From contig NZ_VLKW01000002.1 in NCBI RefSeq assembly GCF_007830495.1, positions 518,270 to 582,269 of the forward strand: a stretch of 64,000 nucleotides of DNA. Reading direction: 5' to 3'. The position numbers and the translations under genes were made by a program. This document shows, in pieces, positions 10,991 to 19,528 of the stretch; the stretch's first letter is position 1; each line of letters opens with the position of its first letter. The DNA comes from Pseudoduganella flava (lineage in GTDB: Bacteria > Pseudomonadota > Gammaproteobacteria > Burkholderiales > Burkholderiaceae_D). The notes beneath the pieces are model-generated. The model did no database searches, was not told the origin of the DNA, and saw nothing but the letters and a program-made list of their open reading frames with translations.

Positions 10991-11752
10991 TCAAAATCTT
11001 TCGTCGGCGTTCAGGTAGCGCCATTGGCCGGTCGGCAATTCGCCCAGCTTCACGCGGCCGATCCGCACCCGTTTCAGGCCGATCACCTTCAGGCCGACCA
11101 TCTCGCACATGCGGCGGATCTGCCGTTTCTTCCCCTCGCGCAGCGTGAACGACAGCTGATCGTCGTTCTGCCAGCGCACCTTCGCCGGCAGCAGCGGTTT
11201 GCCGTCCATCCACAGGCCGTGGTTCAGCTTTTTCAGGTCCGCGTCCGGCAGCTTGCCCGGTTTGGTGTACTGTACGCGCACCAGGTATTCCTTGTCGATC
11301 TCGGTATCCTGGCCGATCAGGTGCTTCGCGATGCGGCCGTCCTGCGTCAGCACGAGCAGGCCGACCGAGTCGATGTCGAGCCGGCCCGCCGGCACCAGGC
11401 TTTTCAGCTGGGTCGGGTGGAACTGCTCCGGCGACGTGTCGCCGCTCCAGCGGTTTTCCGGCCGGATCAGCGTGACGGCCGGCTTGTAGCCATCCTCGGC
11501 CTGGCCGCTGACGTAGCCCATCGGCTTGTTGATCAGGATGGTCACCCGCTTGCTTTGCTCGGCGGCGGCCTGCCGCTCGACGGTGACTTTCTGGCTCGGG
11601 TACACCTTCGTGCCCAGTTCGGACACGACCTTGCCATCCACGCGGACCCACCCCTTGGCGATCCACTCATCGGCTTCGCGCCGGGAACACAGGCCCAGTT
11701 CGGACATGCGTTTCGACAGCCGTAACAAAGATTGTTCAAAATTCGCAGACAT
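10991..11752 (-). CDS. RsuA/RluB/RluF family rRNA pseudouridine synthase
   Basis: 253 residues. An S4 RNA-binding domain fills about 10-60 ([20 protein letters not shown]). The pseudouridine synthase core has the catalytic [17 protein letters not shown] motif around 120, and the C-terminal [14 protein letters not shown] and LKRVRIGRV blocks are typical of the RsuA/RluB/RluE/RluF family. It converts one uridine of 16S or 23S rRNA to pseudouridine; RluF seems the nearest match but the target base cannot be fixed from sequence. It starts six bases after the glnD stop on the same strand, so it is probably cotranscribed with map and glnD. About 230 bases to the PilZ gene hold no clear gene. Confidence 0.88.
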   Translation of the reverse strand: MSANFEQSLLRLSKRMSELGLCSRREADEWIAKGWVRVDGKVVSELGTKVYPSQKVTVERQAAAEQSKRVTILINKPMGYVSGQAEDGYKPAVTLIRPENRWSGDTSPEQFHPTQLKSLVPAGRLDIDSVGLLVLTQDGRIAKHLIGQDTEIDKEYLVRVQYTKPGKLPDADLKKLNHGLWMDGKPLLPAKVRWQNDDQLSFTLREGKKRQIRRMCEMVGLKVIGLKRVRIGRVKLGELPTGQWRYLNADERF

Positions 11753-11758
11753 CAGACT

Positions 11759-14347
11759 TCAGACTTTCAGGGCTTCCAGTAAATCGGTTTCAAGCTGGAT
11801 CTGCGTGCGCGCGTTCGCCAGGCTCGCGCCATCGACGATGAACACGTCCTCGACGCGCTCGCCCAGCGTCATGATCTTCGCGGTGTGCAGGTTGACGCGG
11901 TACTTCGTCAGCACGTTCGCGATCGAGTAGAGCAGGCCGGTGCGGTCGTTCGCCGTCACCGACAGCAGGTAGTACTGGCCCCGTTCGTCCGGCCGCAGGT
12001 CCACCGTCGGCTGGATCGGGAACGTCCGCGACAGCCGCGACAGCCGGCCGCGCACTGGCGGCTGCAACGGTTCCTGCGATTGCAGCAGGTCGCACAGCTC
12101 GTGTTCGATCAGGCTGATGATGTCGCGGTAGCTCTTCGCGAAACTCTGCTCCGTGACGAGGAACGTATCCAGCGCGTAGCCGTGCTTCGTCGTGTGGATC
12201 TTCGCATCGAGGATCGAGAAGTTCTTGCGATCGAAGTAGCCGCAGATGCGCGCGAACAGGTCCGGCTGGTCCTGGATGTAGACGGCGATCTGCAAGCCTT
12301 CGCCGATCGGCGCCAGCCGGCATTTGACGACCGGCTTCTCGCTGTTCAGGCGATCGTACAGCGCGCGCGTCTGCCAGGCGATGTCGGAGGCGTCGTGGCG
12401 CAGGAAGTACGCCATGTCCAGCTGCCGCCACAACGGCTCGTGCGCCTGCGGCGGCAGGCCATACAGCCGCAACGTGGCCAGCGCTTCCTGCTGGCGGTTC
12501 TTCAGTTCGCGGTCCGCCGAATGGGGCTCGCCGCCCAGCACCCGCAGCGTCATCTTGTACAGGTCTTCCAGCAGCTTGGCCTTCCACGCGTTCCACACCT
12601 TCGGGCTGGTGCCGCGGATGTCCGCCACCGTCAGCAGGTACAGACCCGTGAGGTGGCGCTCGTCCTTCACCGTCTTCGCGAACGCCGCGATCACGTCCGG
12701 ATCGGACAGGTCCTGCTTCTGCGCCACCTGCGACATCGTCAGGTGCTGCTCGACGAGGAAGGCGACCAGCTCCGTCTCCTCGGTGCCCATGCCGTGGTCC
12801 TGGCAGAACTGCACCGCATCGGCCACGCCCAGCTTCGAATGGTCGCCGCCGCGGCCCTTGGCGATGTCGTGGAACAGCGCGGCCACGTACAGCAGCCAGT
12901 GCTGCGGGTAGTTCGCCATCAGCTGGCTGCAGAACGGGTATTCGTGCGCATGCTCCGTCATCGTGAAGCGGCGCATGTTCCGCACCACCATCATGATGTG
13001 CTGGTCCACCGTGTAGACGTGGAACAGGTCGTGCTGCATCTGGCCGACGATCTTGCGGAAGTTCGGCAGGTAGCGGCCCAGGATCGACAGCTCGTTCATG
13101 CGCCGCAGCGCGTGGATGATGCCGGAGGGCGCCTGCAGGATGCGCAGGAAGTAGGCGCGGTTGACCGGATCGGAGCGGAACGCCGCATCGATCCTGAAGC
13201 GCTCGTGCCACAGCGCCCGGGTGGCGCGCGCCGTGATCCCTTTCAGCGCGGGGCGTTCCGTCATCAGCACGAACGTTTCGAGGATGGCGGACGGCGTCTT
13301 TTCGTACACGTCGTCGCCGGCGATGTCGATGAAGCCGTTCACTTCGTTGAAGCGCTCGTTGATCGGGCGCGGCTCGCCGTCCTGCGGGAACAGCATCGCC
13401 TCGATGTTCTGCAGCAGGATCGTGTTCAGCTGCACGACGGTCTTCGCGGCCCAGTAGTAGCGCTGCATCAGGTATTCGCTGGCGCGGCGCATGTGGACGC
13501 CGCTGCCGGTCGTCTGCAGGCCCAGGCTCTCGGCGATCGCCGTCTGCACGTCGAACACGAGGCGGTCTTCGCGCCGGCCCGCGTGCAGGTGCAGGCGCAC
13601 GCGGATGTCCTTGAACGCGCGCTCCTTTTCCATCAGCTGGCGGGCTTCGGTTTGCGTGATCAGGCCGCGCGTGGCCAGCGTGCGCCACGACGAAGCCAGG
13701 CCGGCCGCCTTGGCCACCCACAGGATCACCTGCAGGTCGCGCAGGCCGCCCGGGCTTTCCTTGCAATTGGGTTCGAGCGAGAACGCGGTGTCCTCGTACT
13801 TCGCGTGGCGCTGGCGCATCTCGCTGGTCTTCGCATGGAAGAACGCCTGCGGGTCCATCGCCGCGTCGTAGCGACGCTGCAGCTCCTCGAAGACGGCGCG
13901 GTTGCCCGTCACGAGCCGCGCTTCGAGCAGGCTCGTTTGCACGGTGATGTCGGCCGCCGATTCGGCCAGGCATTCTTCCACCGTGCGGATCGACGAACCG
14001 ATCTCCAGGCCCAGGTCCCACAGCAGCTGCACGAATTCCTCGAGCCGGTGGCGGGTCGATTCGTCAGGCGGCTGGTGCAGCAGGATCAGCACGTCCACGT
14101 CGGAGCAGGGGAACAGCTCGCCGCGGCCATAGCCGCCCACGCCGACCAGCGCCGTTTCCGGGGGCAGGCCGGCCGCTTCCCACGCTTGCGTCAGCACCGC
14201 ATCCACGCTCTGGCGCAGGCCGATCAGCAGCTTCTCGGGCTTGCCGTCGGCGCGGAACGTGGCGATGACGACCTGGCGGTCGGCCTTCAGGCGCAGCTTC
14301 AGCTGGCTGCGCAGCTGGTCGCGCGAGTCGATGGCGTGGGCGGACAT
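11759..14347 (-). CDS. glnD: Bifunctional PII uridylyltransferase/uridylyl-removing enzyme
   Basis: GlnD senses glutamine and adds or removes UMP on PII proteins, setting nitrogen control. The 862 residues hold an N-terminal nucleotidyltransferase domain (GGYGRGELFP at 71-80, then SDVDVLIL). An HD phosphohydrolase domain lies near residues 485-500 (LFHDIAKGRGGDHS), and two C-terminal ACT domains at about 685 and 795 (QDQPDLFARICGYF and NDRTGLLYSIANVL) bind glutamine. Length matches proteobacterial GlnD. It starts four bases after the map stop. In E. coli map and glnD are also neighbours, and rpsB is normally divergent from map; here rpsB is 17 kb away. Confidence 0.97.
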   Translation of the reverse strand: MSAHAIDSRDQLRSQLKLRLKADRQVVIATFRADGKPEKLLIGLRQSVDAVLTQAWEAAGLPPETALVGVGGYGRGELFPCSDVDVLILLHQPPDESTRHRLEEFVQLLWDLGLEIGSSIRTVEECLAESAADITVQTSLLEARLVTGNRAVFEELQRRYDAAMDPQAFFHAKTSEMRQRHAKYEDTAFSLEPNCKESPGGLRDLQVILWVAKAAGLASSWRTLATRGLITQTEARQLMEKERAFKDIRVRLHLHAGRREDRLVFDVQTAIAESLGLQTTGSGVHMRRASEYLMQRYYWAAKTVVQLNTILLQNIEAMLFPQDGEPRPINERFNEVNGFIDIAGDDVYEKTPSAILETFVLMTERPALKGITARATRALWHERFRIDAAFRSDPVNRAYFLRILQAPSGIIHALRRMNELSILGRYLPNFRKIVGQMQHDLFHVYTVDQHIMMVVRNMRRFTMTEHAHEYPFCSQLMANYPQHWLLYVAALFHDIAKGRGGDHSKLGVADAVQFCQDHGMGTEETELVAFLVEQHLTMSQVAQKQDLSDPDVIAAFAKTVKDERHLTGLYLLTVADIRGTSPKVWNAWKAKLLEDLYKMTLRVLGGEPHSADRELKNRQQEALATLRLYGLPPQAHEPLWRQLDMAYFLRHDASDIAWQTRALYDRLNSEKPVVKCRLAPIGEGLQIAVYIQDQPDLFARICGYFDRKNFSILDAKIHTTKHGYALDTFLVTEQSFAKSYRDIISLIEHELCDLLQSQEPLQPPVRGRLSRLSRTFPIQPTVDLRPDERGQYYLLSVTANDRTGLLYSIANVLTKYRVNLHTAKIMTLGERVEDVFIVDGASLANARTQIQLETDLLEALKV

Positions 14348-14351
14348 GGCG

Positions 14352-15185
14352 TCAGGCCGCGGCCTTGGCGCCGGCGACGCTGTTGCCGATGAACGCCGGC
14401 GGCGGCGGGGTGCCGGCCGACACGGTCAGCACCTCGTAGCCCGTTTCCGTCACGAGCACCATGTGCTCCCACTGGGCCGACAGGCTGCGGTCCTTCGTCT
14501 TGATCGTCCAGCCGTCGCCCATTTCGCGGATCTCGCGGCGGCCCGCGTTGATCATCGGCTCGATCGTGAAGATCATGCCGGGCTTCAGTTCTTCGCCAGT
14601 GCCGGCTTTGCCGTAGTGCAGCACTTGCGGCTCCTCGTGGAACACCTTGCCGATGCCGTGGCCGCAGAACTCGCGCACCACGCTGTAGCCGGCCTTCTCG
14701 GCATGCAGCTGGATCGCATGGCCGATGTCGCCGAAGTGGTTGCCCGGCTTGACCTGGGCGATGCCGAGCCACATGCACTCATACGTGATTTCCGTCAGGC
14801 GCCTGGCCAGGATCGACGGCTCGCCGATGTAGAACATGCGGCTGTTGTCGCCGTGGTAGCCGTCCTTCGTGATGACGGTGATGTCCAGGTTCACCACGTC
14901 GCCGTTCTTCAGCACCTTGTCGCCGGGGATGCCGTGGCAGATCACGTCGTTGACGGACGTGCAGATCGCCTTCGGGTATGGCGTGTAGCCGGGCGGCGCG
15001 TAATTCAGCGGTGCTGGAACCGTGCCCTGCACGTTGACCATGTATTCGTGGCACAGGCGGTCCAGTTCGCCGGTGGTCACGCCCGGCTTGACGAACGGCG
15101 TGATGTAGTCGAGCACTTCGGCGCCCAGGCGGCCGGCAATGCGCATGCCTTCGATGTCTTCGGGGGTCTTGATCGAAATTGCCAT
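14352..15185 (-). CDS. map: Methionine aminopeptidase, type I
   Basis: Cytosolic metalloprotease that removes the initiator methionine after deformylation. The 277 residues show the pita-bread fold signatures: GELDRLCHEYMV, HGIPGDKVLKNGDVVNLD with metal-binding Asp, DGYHGDNSRMF with the second Asp, HGIGKVFHEEPQVLHYG with His, and TIEPMINAG with Glu. The final Glu is in the QWEHMVLVTETGYEVLT block. The C-terminal tail of about 20 residues is alanine-rich. It is the first gene of a map-glnD-pseudouridine synthase run. The long AT-richer region upstream (15186-15746) must contain its promoter. Confidence 0.97.
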   Translation of the reverse strand: MAISIKTPEDIEGMRIAGRLGAEVLDYITPFVKPGVTTGELDRLCHEYMVNVQGTVPAPLNYAPPGYTPYPKAICTSVNDVICHGIPGDKVLKNGDVVNLDITVITKDGYHGDNSRMFYIGEPSILARRLTEITYECMWLGIAQVKPGNHFGDIGHAIQLHAEKAGYSVVREFCGHGIGKVFHEEPQVLHYGKAGTGEELKPGMIFTIEPMINAGRREIREMGDGWTIKTKDRSLSAQWEHMVLVTETGYEVLTVSAGTPPPPAFIGNSVAGAKAAA

Positions 15186-15543
15186 ATTAAAGTTTGTTCG
15201 GAGAGTGGGCAGCGGGCCCGCAGGAAACCCCGATTATAGCTGACGCTTACCGCCCCGATCCATGGTGCAAAAATTTGCCCGTTTGCAACAGTCCGTTCCA
15301 CCTCGCGAGCGTCGGCGGCTCGGCAGTATGGTTTTTTTACCACAGTCAATTTCTGCAGTGACTGCACCATTTCGGGGCACTTTTTTGCTGAAACTTTAAC
15401 GCTCCTCAAGCTTCCGCTTAACTTTTTCCGAACGGAAAAAATGTAGCAACTTGTCGCCATTCTTTACCTAACTTCACGCTTTTTACGTCCGTTTTGCAAG
15501 CGGGTTGTTCGTCCGGCAGGTGTGGGTTTGCACCAGTTCATTA

Positions 15544-15571
15544 CAGATCGGCCCGGAAAAGGGCCGATCTG
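15544..15571. other. Perfect 11-bp stem hairpin
   Basis: CAGATCGGCCC and GGGCCGATCTG flank a six-base GGAAAA loop. No T run follows on the plus strand, so it is not a standard terminator. It lies upstream of the block shared by the two receptor genes; it could be a protein site or part of a small RNA. Confidence 0.55.
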
Positions 15572-15619
15572 CGCGGTTCCTCGAAAAATGCACGATCTGA
15601 ACAATCGTAACGATTTGTA

Positions 15620-15660
15620 TTGACGTTGGCGTTTTGCAAGTGTTCTTATGGCAAATCCTG
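15620..15660 (+). promoter_or_regulatory. Conserved upstream block of receptor gene 1
   Basis: TTGACGTTGGCGTTTTGCAA followed by GTGTTCTTATGGCAAATCCTG aligns without gaps over its first 23 bases with 21662-21684 upstream of the second receptor gene (shared TTGAC and GCAAGTG ends). A -35-like TTGAC is clear, but I see no good -10. It is likely a promoter or operator used by both genes. Confidence 0.45.
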
Positions 15661-15746
15661 TCGGGACATGTTCCTACAAAGAATCATTAAAACGGCAGAG
15701 ATTGAGAGCGCCTGAAAAGGTACCCCAAGTGTTTATTGGAGAAGTC

Positions 15747-18611
15747 ATGCATCAACGCACCAAGATCGCGATTGCGGTCGCCATGGCACTGCCATCGCTG
15801 GCCCTCGCACAAGCCCAGTCCGAGCCGCTGCAGCGGGTTGAAGTCACGGGCTCTCGTATCCGCCAGGTCGACCTGGAGACCGCGCAGCCGGTCATGAAGG
15901 TCACCGCAGAGCAGATCCAGGCAACCGGCCTGATCACCGTCGGCGACATCCTGAACCAGATGACCGCCGTGGCCCCGCCGGCCTTCAGCAAGGGCGCCAC
16001 CCTGACGTCGAACCGCGAAATGGGCGGCCAGTTCATCGACATGCGCAACCTAGGCGCGCAGCGCCTGCTGGTGCTGGTCGACGGCAAGCGCTGGACCCAG
16101 ACCGTCGACGGCTACACCGACATCTCGACCGTTCCGTCGTCGATGATCGAGCGCATCGAAATCCTGAAGGATGGCGCCTCGGCGATCTACGGCTCCGACG
16201 CAATCGCCGGTGTCGTCAACATCATCCTGAAGAAGAAGCTCGAAGGCGGCCAGCTGAGCATCTACCGCGGCATCAACAAAGGTGGCGACGCGCGCAACGA
16301 CGACGTCTCGCTGACCTACGGCGCGGCTTCCGACACGGCTTCGCTGATGTTCGGCCTGACCTACAGCAACCAGGGTACCGTGTGGGCGCGCGACCGTGCG
16401 ATCACGTCGACCTCCTACGGCCCGGAACACGACACCGCCGGCCTGGGCGTCGGCCAGTTCGGCCGTATCCGTAACGTGACCGCCAGCGGCGCCGCCGGCA
16501 GCACGATCGACAAGATCCTGAACCACACCGGCACGTGGCAGAACCCGGGCGTCGGCGCCGATTCGCGCAACCCGGCGAACTACCACAACTACGGCAGCGG
16601 CGCACCGGACGACCTGTTCAACTCGACCAGCCAGATGATGTTCCAGGCACCGGTCAAGCTGACGTCGATCTTCACGAAGGGCACGATCGACCTGCCGAAC
16701 AACATGAAGTTCTCGACGACGGCCATGTACGCGGACCGCCTGTCGACGACGCAGAACGCCGGCTACCCGGTGAACAGCCTGACGAAGGCGAACTTCCCGG
16801 TCTACATCAGCAAGGACAGCTACTACAACCCGTACGGCAACTCCGTCGCGGGCGCCGGCAACGGCCAGGACCTGTTCTTCTACCGCCGCACGATCGAAGT
16901 GCCGCGCGTGACGGAGAACCGCAACCAGACGATGCACATCGACATGACGCTGTCGGGCGAATTCAACGCCATCGGCCGCGACTTCAACTGGGACGTCGGC
17001 TACAACCGCAGCCAGGTGCGCGGCACCACGCACGGCACGGGTAACCTGAACCTGCTGAACCTGCGCAACGCGCTGGGCCCGTCGTTCAAGAACAACGCCG
17101 GCGCCGTGCAGTGCGGTACCCTGGCCAGCCCGATCCCGCTGTCGCAGTGCGTACCGTTCGACATCATCGGCGGCCCGAACGCCGCCACGCCGGAAGCGCT
17201 GGCCTACGTGTTCGCGACCGGCCAGGGTACCTACGGCAGCACCGTGAACAGCGCGACGGCGAACATCGCCGGCGAACTGTTCCAGCTGCCGGCAGGCGGC
17301 GTCGGCTTCGCCGGCGGCCTGGAGCACCGTGAAGTGCGCGGCTACGACGAGCCGGGCCAGCTGGAGCAATCCGGCTACTCGACCGACCTGGGCGCGAAGA
17401 CGACCCGCGGCCGCTACACGGTGCGCGAAGCGTACCTGGAAGCGAACATCCCGGTCCTGAAGGATGTGTTCCTGGCCAAGTCGCTGTCGCTGGACCTGGC
17501 ATCGCGCTACTCCGACTACAGCAACTTCGGCTCCACGACGAACAGCAAGGCATCGTTCATGTGGAAACCGATCGACGACCTGCTGGCACGCGGCACCTGG
17601 GCTGAAGGCTTCCGCGCCCCGGCACTGGGCGACACGTTCGGCGGCGGCGGCGCTTCTTACGACACGTACCTGGACATCTGCGACAGCCGCTACGGCCAGG
17701 CAGCGACGAACAGCGCCGTGGCAGCACGCTGCGCGGCTGCGGGCGTGCCGACGGGCTTCCGTCAGGTGAACGCGACCGGCGCACCGGTTGCCGGTGGCGG
17801 CTCCCAGACCCCGTTCCCGTTCGATACGGGTGTGGGTAACAACAGCCTGCGTCCGGAAACGGCGAAGAGCAAGACGCTGGGTCTGGTGTACAGCCCGTCC
17901 TACGTCAAGGGCCTGACCGCGACGATCGACTGGTTCAAGATCCAGGTGGAGAACCGCATTGTCGACGTGACGACCAAGTACACCCTGGAGCAGTGCTACC
18001 TGTACGGCGTTTCGGACTTCTGCAACAACGTCACGCGTGGCGCAACCGGCCAGATCACGAACCTGCGTCGTGGCAACCTGAACCTGGGCAGCCTGGAGAC
18101 GGAAGGTGTCGACTTCGGCATCAACTACCGTCTGCCGCGTAACGCCTACGGTCAGTTCACCGTGCGTTCGGAATCGACCTGGGTCAAGTCGTACAAGATC
18201 AAGTCGACCGCGGACACCGACTGGGTCGAGTACAACGGCGAGTACCTGTACAACCGCCTGAAGTCGAACCTGTCGCTGGACTGGAACCTGGGCAACTGGA
18301 ACGCAACGTACACGATGCGTTACCAGTCGGGCGTGAAGGATGATTGCTGGGATTCCGCCGAGGGTGTCGAGTGCTCGAACCCGGATGGCGAAGCAAGCTT
18401 CGGCGCCTACAACAAGCTGGGTTCGGTAACGTACTCCGACGTCAACGTCGGCTACGCGACCCCGTGGAAAGGCAAGATCCAGTTCGGTATCAACAACGTG
18501 TGGGGCAAGAAGCCGCGCATCGCGTACCGTACCAACTCGTCGGGCTCGGCAGTGGATCCGGACCTGCCGCTGGATCGCTTCTTCTACGTGCGTTACAACC
18601 AGTCGTTCTAA
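15747..18611 (+). CDS. TonB-dependent receptor, copy 1
   Basis: An outer-membrane active transporter of 954 residues. A signal peptide (MHQRTKIAIAVAMALPSLAL, cleaved near Ala-Gln) is followed by the TonB box region VEVTGSRI. The plug domain spans about 45-165 (ILNQMTAVAPPAF, DMRNLGAQRLLVLVDGKRW, IERIEILKDGASAIYGSDA), and a beta-barrel ends in aromatic sequence (FFYVRYNQSF). Start: TTGGAGAAG precedes the ATG, and a longer start would bury the signal peptide. It is a close full-length relative of the gene at 21782. The long barrel with several cysteines (EQCYLYGVSDFC) resembles the large receptor families of Massilia and Xanthomonas whose ligands are often carbohydrates or peptides; the ligand here is unknown. 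Confidence 0.9.
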   Translation: MHQRTKIAIAVAMALPSLALAQAQSEPLQRVEVTGSRIRQVDLETAQPVMKVTAEQIQATGLITVGDILNQMTAVAPPAFSKGATLTSNREMGGQFIDMRNLGAQRLLVLVDGKRWTQTVDGYTDISTVPSSMIERIEILKDGASAIYGSDAIAGVVNIILKKKLEGGQLSIYRGINKGGDARNDDVSLTYGAASDTASLMFGLTYSNQGTVWARDRAITSTSYGPEHDTAGLGVGQFGRIRNVTASGAAGSTIDKILNHTGTWQNPGVGADSRNPANYHNYGSGAPDDLFNSTSQMMFQAPVKLTSIFTKGTIDLPNNMKFSTTAMYADRLSTTQNAGYPVNSLTKANFPVYISKDSYYNPYGNSVAGAGNGQDLFFYRRTIEVPRVTENRNQTMHIDMTLSGEFNAIGRDFNWDVGYNRSQVRGTTHGTGNLNLLNLRNALGPSFKNNAGAVQCGTLASPIPLSQCVPFDIIGGPNAATPEALAYVFATGQGTYGSTVNSATANIAGELFQLPAGGVGFAGGLEHREVRGYDEPGQLEQSGYSTDLGAKTTRGRYTVREAYLEANIPVLKDVFLAKSLSLDLASRYSDYSNFGSTTNSKASFMWKPIDDLLARGTWAEGFRAPALGDTFGGGGASYDTYLDICDSRYGQAATNSAVAARCAAAGVPTGFRQVNATGAPVAGGGSQTPFPFDTGVGNNSLRPETAKSKTLGLVYSPSYVKGLTATIDWFKIQVENRIVDVTTKYTLEQCYLYGVSDFCNNVTRGATGQITNLRRGNLNLGSLETEGVDFGINYRLPRNAYGQFTVRSESTWVKSYKIKSTADTDWVEYNGEYLYNRLKSNLSLDWNLGNWNATYTMRYQSGVKDDCWDSAEGVECSNPDGEASFGAYNKLGSVTYSDVNVGYATPWKGKIQFGINNVWGKKPRIAYRTNSSGSAVDPDLPLDRFFYVRYNQSF

Positions 18612-18648
18612 TACAGAACAAGGCCGGCAACGGCCTGACTGGAACAAA

Positions 18649-18677
18649 AACCGCCGGGTTCGCCCGGCGGTTTTTTT
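18649..18677 (+). terminator. Rho-independent terminator after receptor gene 1
   Basis: Stem CCGCCGGG / CCCGGCGG (18651-18658 and 18663-18670) with a TTCG tetraloop, followed by seven T. It ends receptor gene 1; an A-run before the stem could also serve the convergent PEP-CTERM gene. Confidence 0.93.
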
Positions 18678-18695
18678 ATGGGCGCGACAATCGTG

Positions 18696-19406
18696 TCACC
18701 GGCAGCGGCGCCGGCGCACGCACCATGCGCAGGCGGCCAGGCCCGTCACCAGCATCGCCCATCCGGACGGTTCCGGCACCGGCGCCGGCGGCACCGGGTC
18801 CGTATGCCAGACCAGCGGCGGCGTGGGCTGCACCAGATCGCGCGCCGGCGGCGGCGTTTCGTCTTCCGGTTCGGCGGGCACCGGGTGGTCGGCAAGCCCC
18901 AGTTCGGTGCCCGTCGCCCAGTCGAACGGCTGCGGGCTCGGGACGGTGGGCGGTGGCGCGGGCAGCGTGATGTCCACCGTCACTGGCACCTTCGGCCGGA
19001 TGCGCTCGATCCGGCTGACGTTGCCGCAGACGCGGGGAATCACGACGCAATGCTCGCCGCTGCAGTACACGGCCGCCGGCTCCGTGTGATCGGCCCGCCA
19101 GGCATGCCGGTTCACGGCGCGGCACAGCCGGGGCGGCGTGGCGCTGCCGCCGAAGTGCATGTCGCGGATTTCGTCGCGGTAGCGGAACTGTCCGTCGATG
19201 GTGTCGCGGCCGATGCGAACGTCGTCATCCGGCGTGCCGGCGGCGATGCGTTCGGCGATGCGCACGCGGTCGGCACGGGGGATGTCGCGGTAGCGCTCGA
19301 GGGCTGCCGCCACGGTGCCCCGGTAGGGATCCGCGCCCGGACGGTTCCACGAGCATTCGGGTTGCGTGAGGAGGGCCGCCGCCGCGGCTGCGAGCAGGAT
19401 CTGCAT
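18696..19406 (-). CDS. PEP-CTERM protein of the MHFG type
   Basis: A secreted protein of 236 residues. The signal peptide is MQILLAAAAAALL. A DMHFGG motif sits near residue 85, two cysteine pairs follow (YCSGEHCVV and others), then a long proline-rich stretch. The C-terminus is a PEP-CTERM sorting signal: VPEPSGWAM, a hydrophobic helix and the basic tail RRRRCR. Such tails are processed by exosortase in exopolysaccharide-producing bacteria; no exosortase is in the window. I recall an NCBI family named for the MHFG motif and am moderately sure of it. Start: GGGAG lies nine bases upstream of this ATG; another ATG nine codons upstream lacks one. Function unknown. Confidence 0.75.
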   Translation of the reverse strand: MQILLAAAAAALLTQPECSWNRPGADPYRGTVAAALERYRDIPRADRVRIAERIAAGTPDDDVRIGRDTIDGQFRYRDEIRDMHFGGSATPPRLCRAVNRHAWRADHTEPAAVYCSGEHCVVIPRVCGNVSRIERIRPKVPVTVDITLPAPPPTVPSPQPFDWATGTELGLADHPVPAEPEDETPPPARDLVQPTPPLVWHTDPVPPAPVPEPSGWAMLVTGLAACAWCVRRRRCR

Positions 19407-19528
19407 AGGGCTCCCGAGTTGTGGAAAAGACATTTCCTCGGTGAACTCTATGCCGATTCGTTCAGCGTTTACTGGCGATCCTTATACCCTTTGAGATGGC
19501 GCAATAGCCAGCTGTGCAGTGGCGGAAC

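Larger units (their letters stand above)
15186..15746. other. Long intergenic region between map and a TonB-dependent receptor gene
   Basis: About 560 bases without a convincing gene. It is visibly AT-richer than its neighbours and must hold the divergent promoters of map and the receptor. Visible structure: TTTTTCCG-AA-CGGAAAAA near 15424-15441, an 11-bp hairpin at 15544-15571, AATCG-TAA-CGATT near 15604-15616, and a block at 15620-15660 shared with the second receptor gene. Confidence 0.6.

Noticed and set aside
15620-15660. Sigma-54 promoter (GG-N10-GC) upstream of receptor gene 1
   Set aside because: TTGGC and TTTTGC look suggestive but the spacing between GG and GC is too short.
16050-18647. 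Long open frame antisense to receptor gene 1
   Set aside because: Same shadow effect; a similar one lies antisense to receptor gene 2. No recognisable protein.
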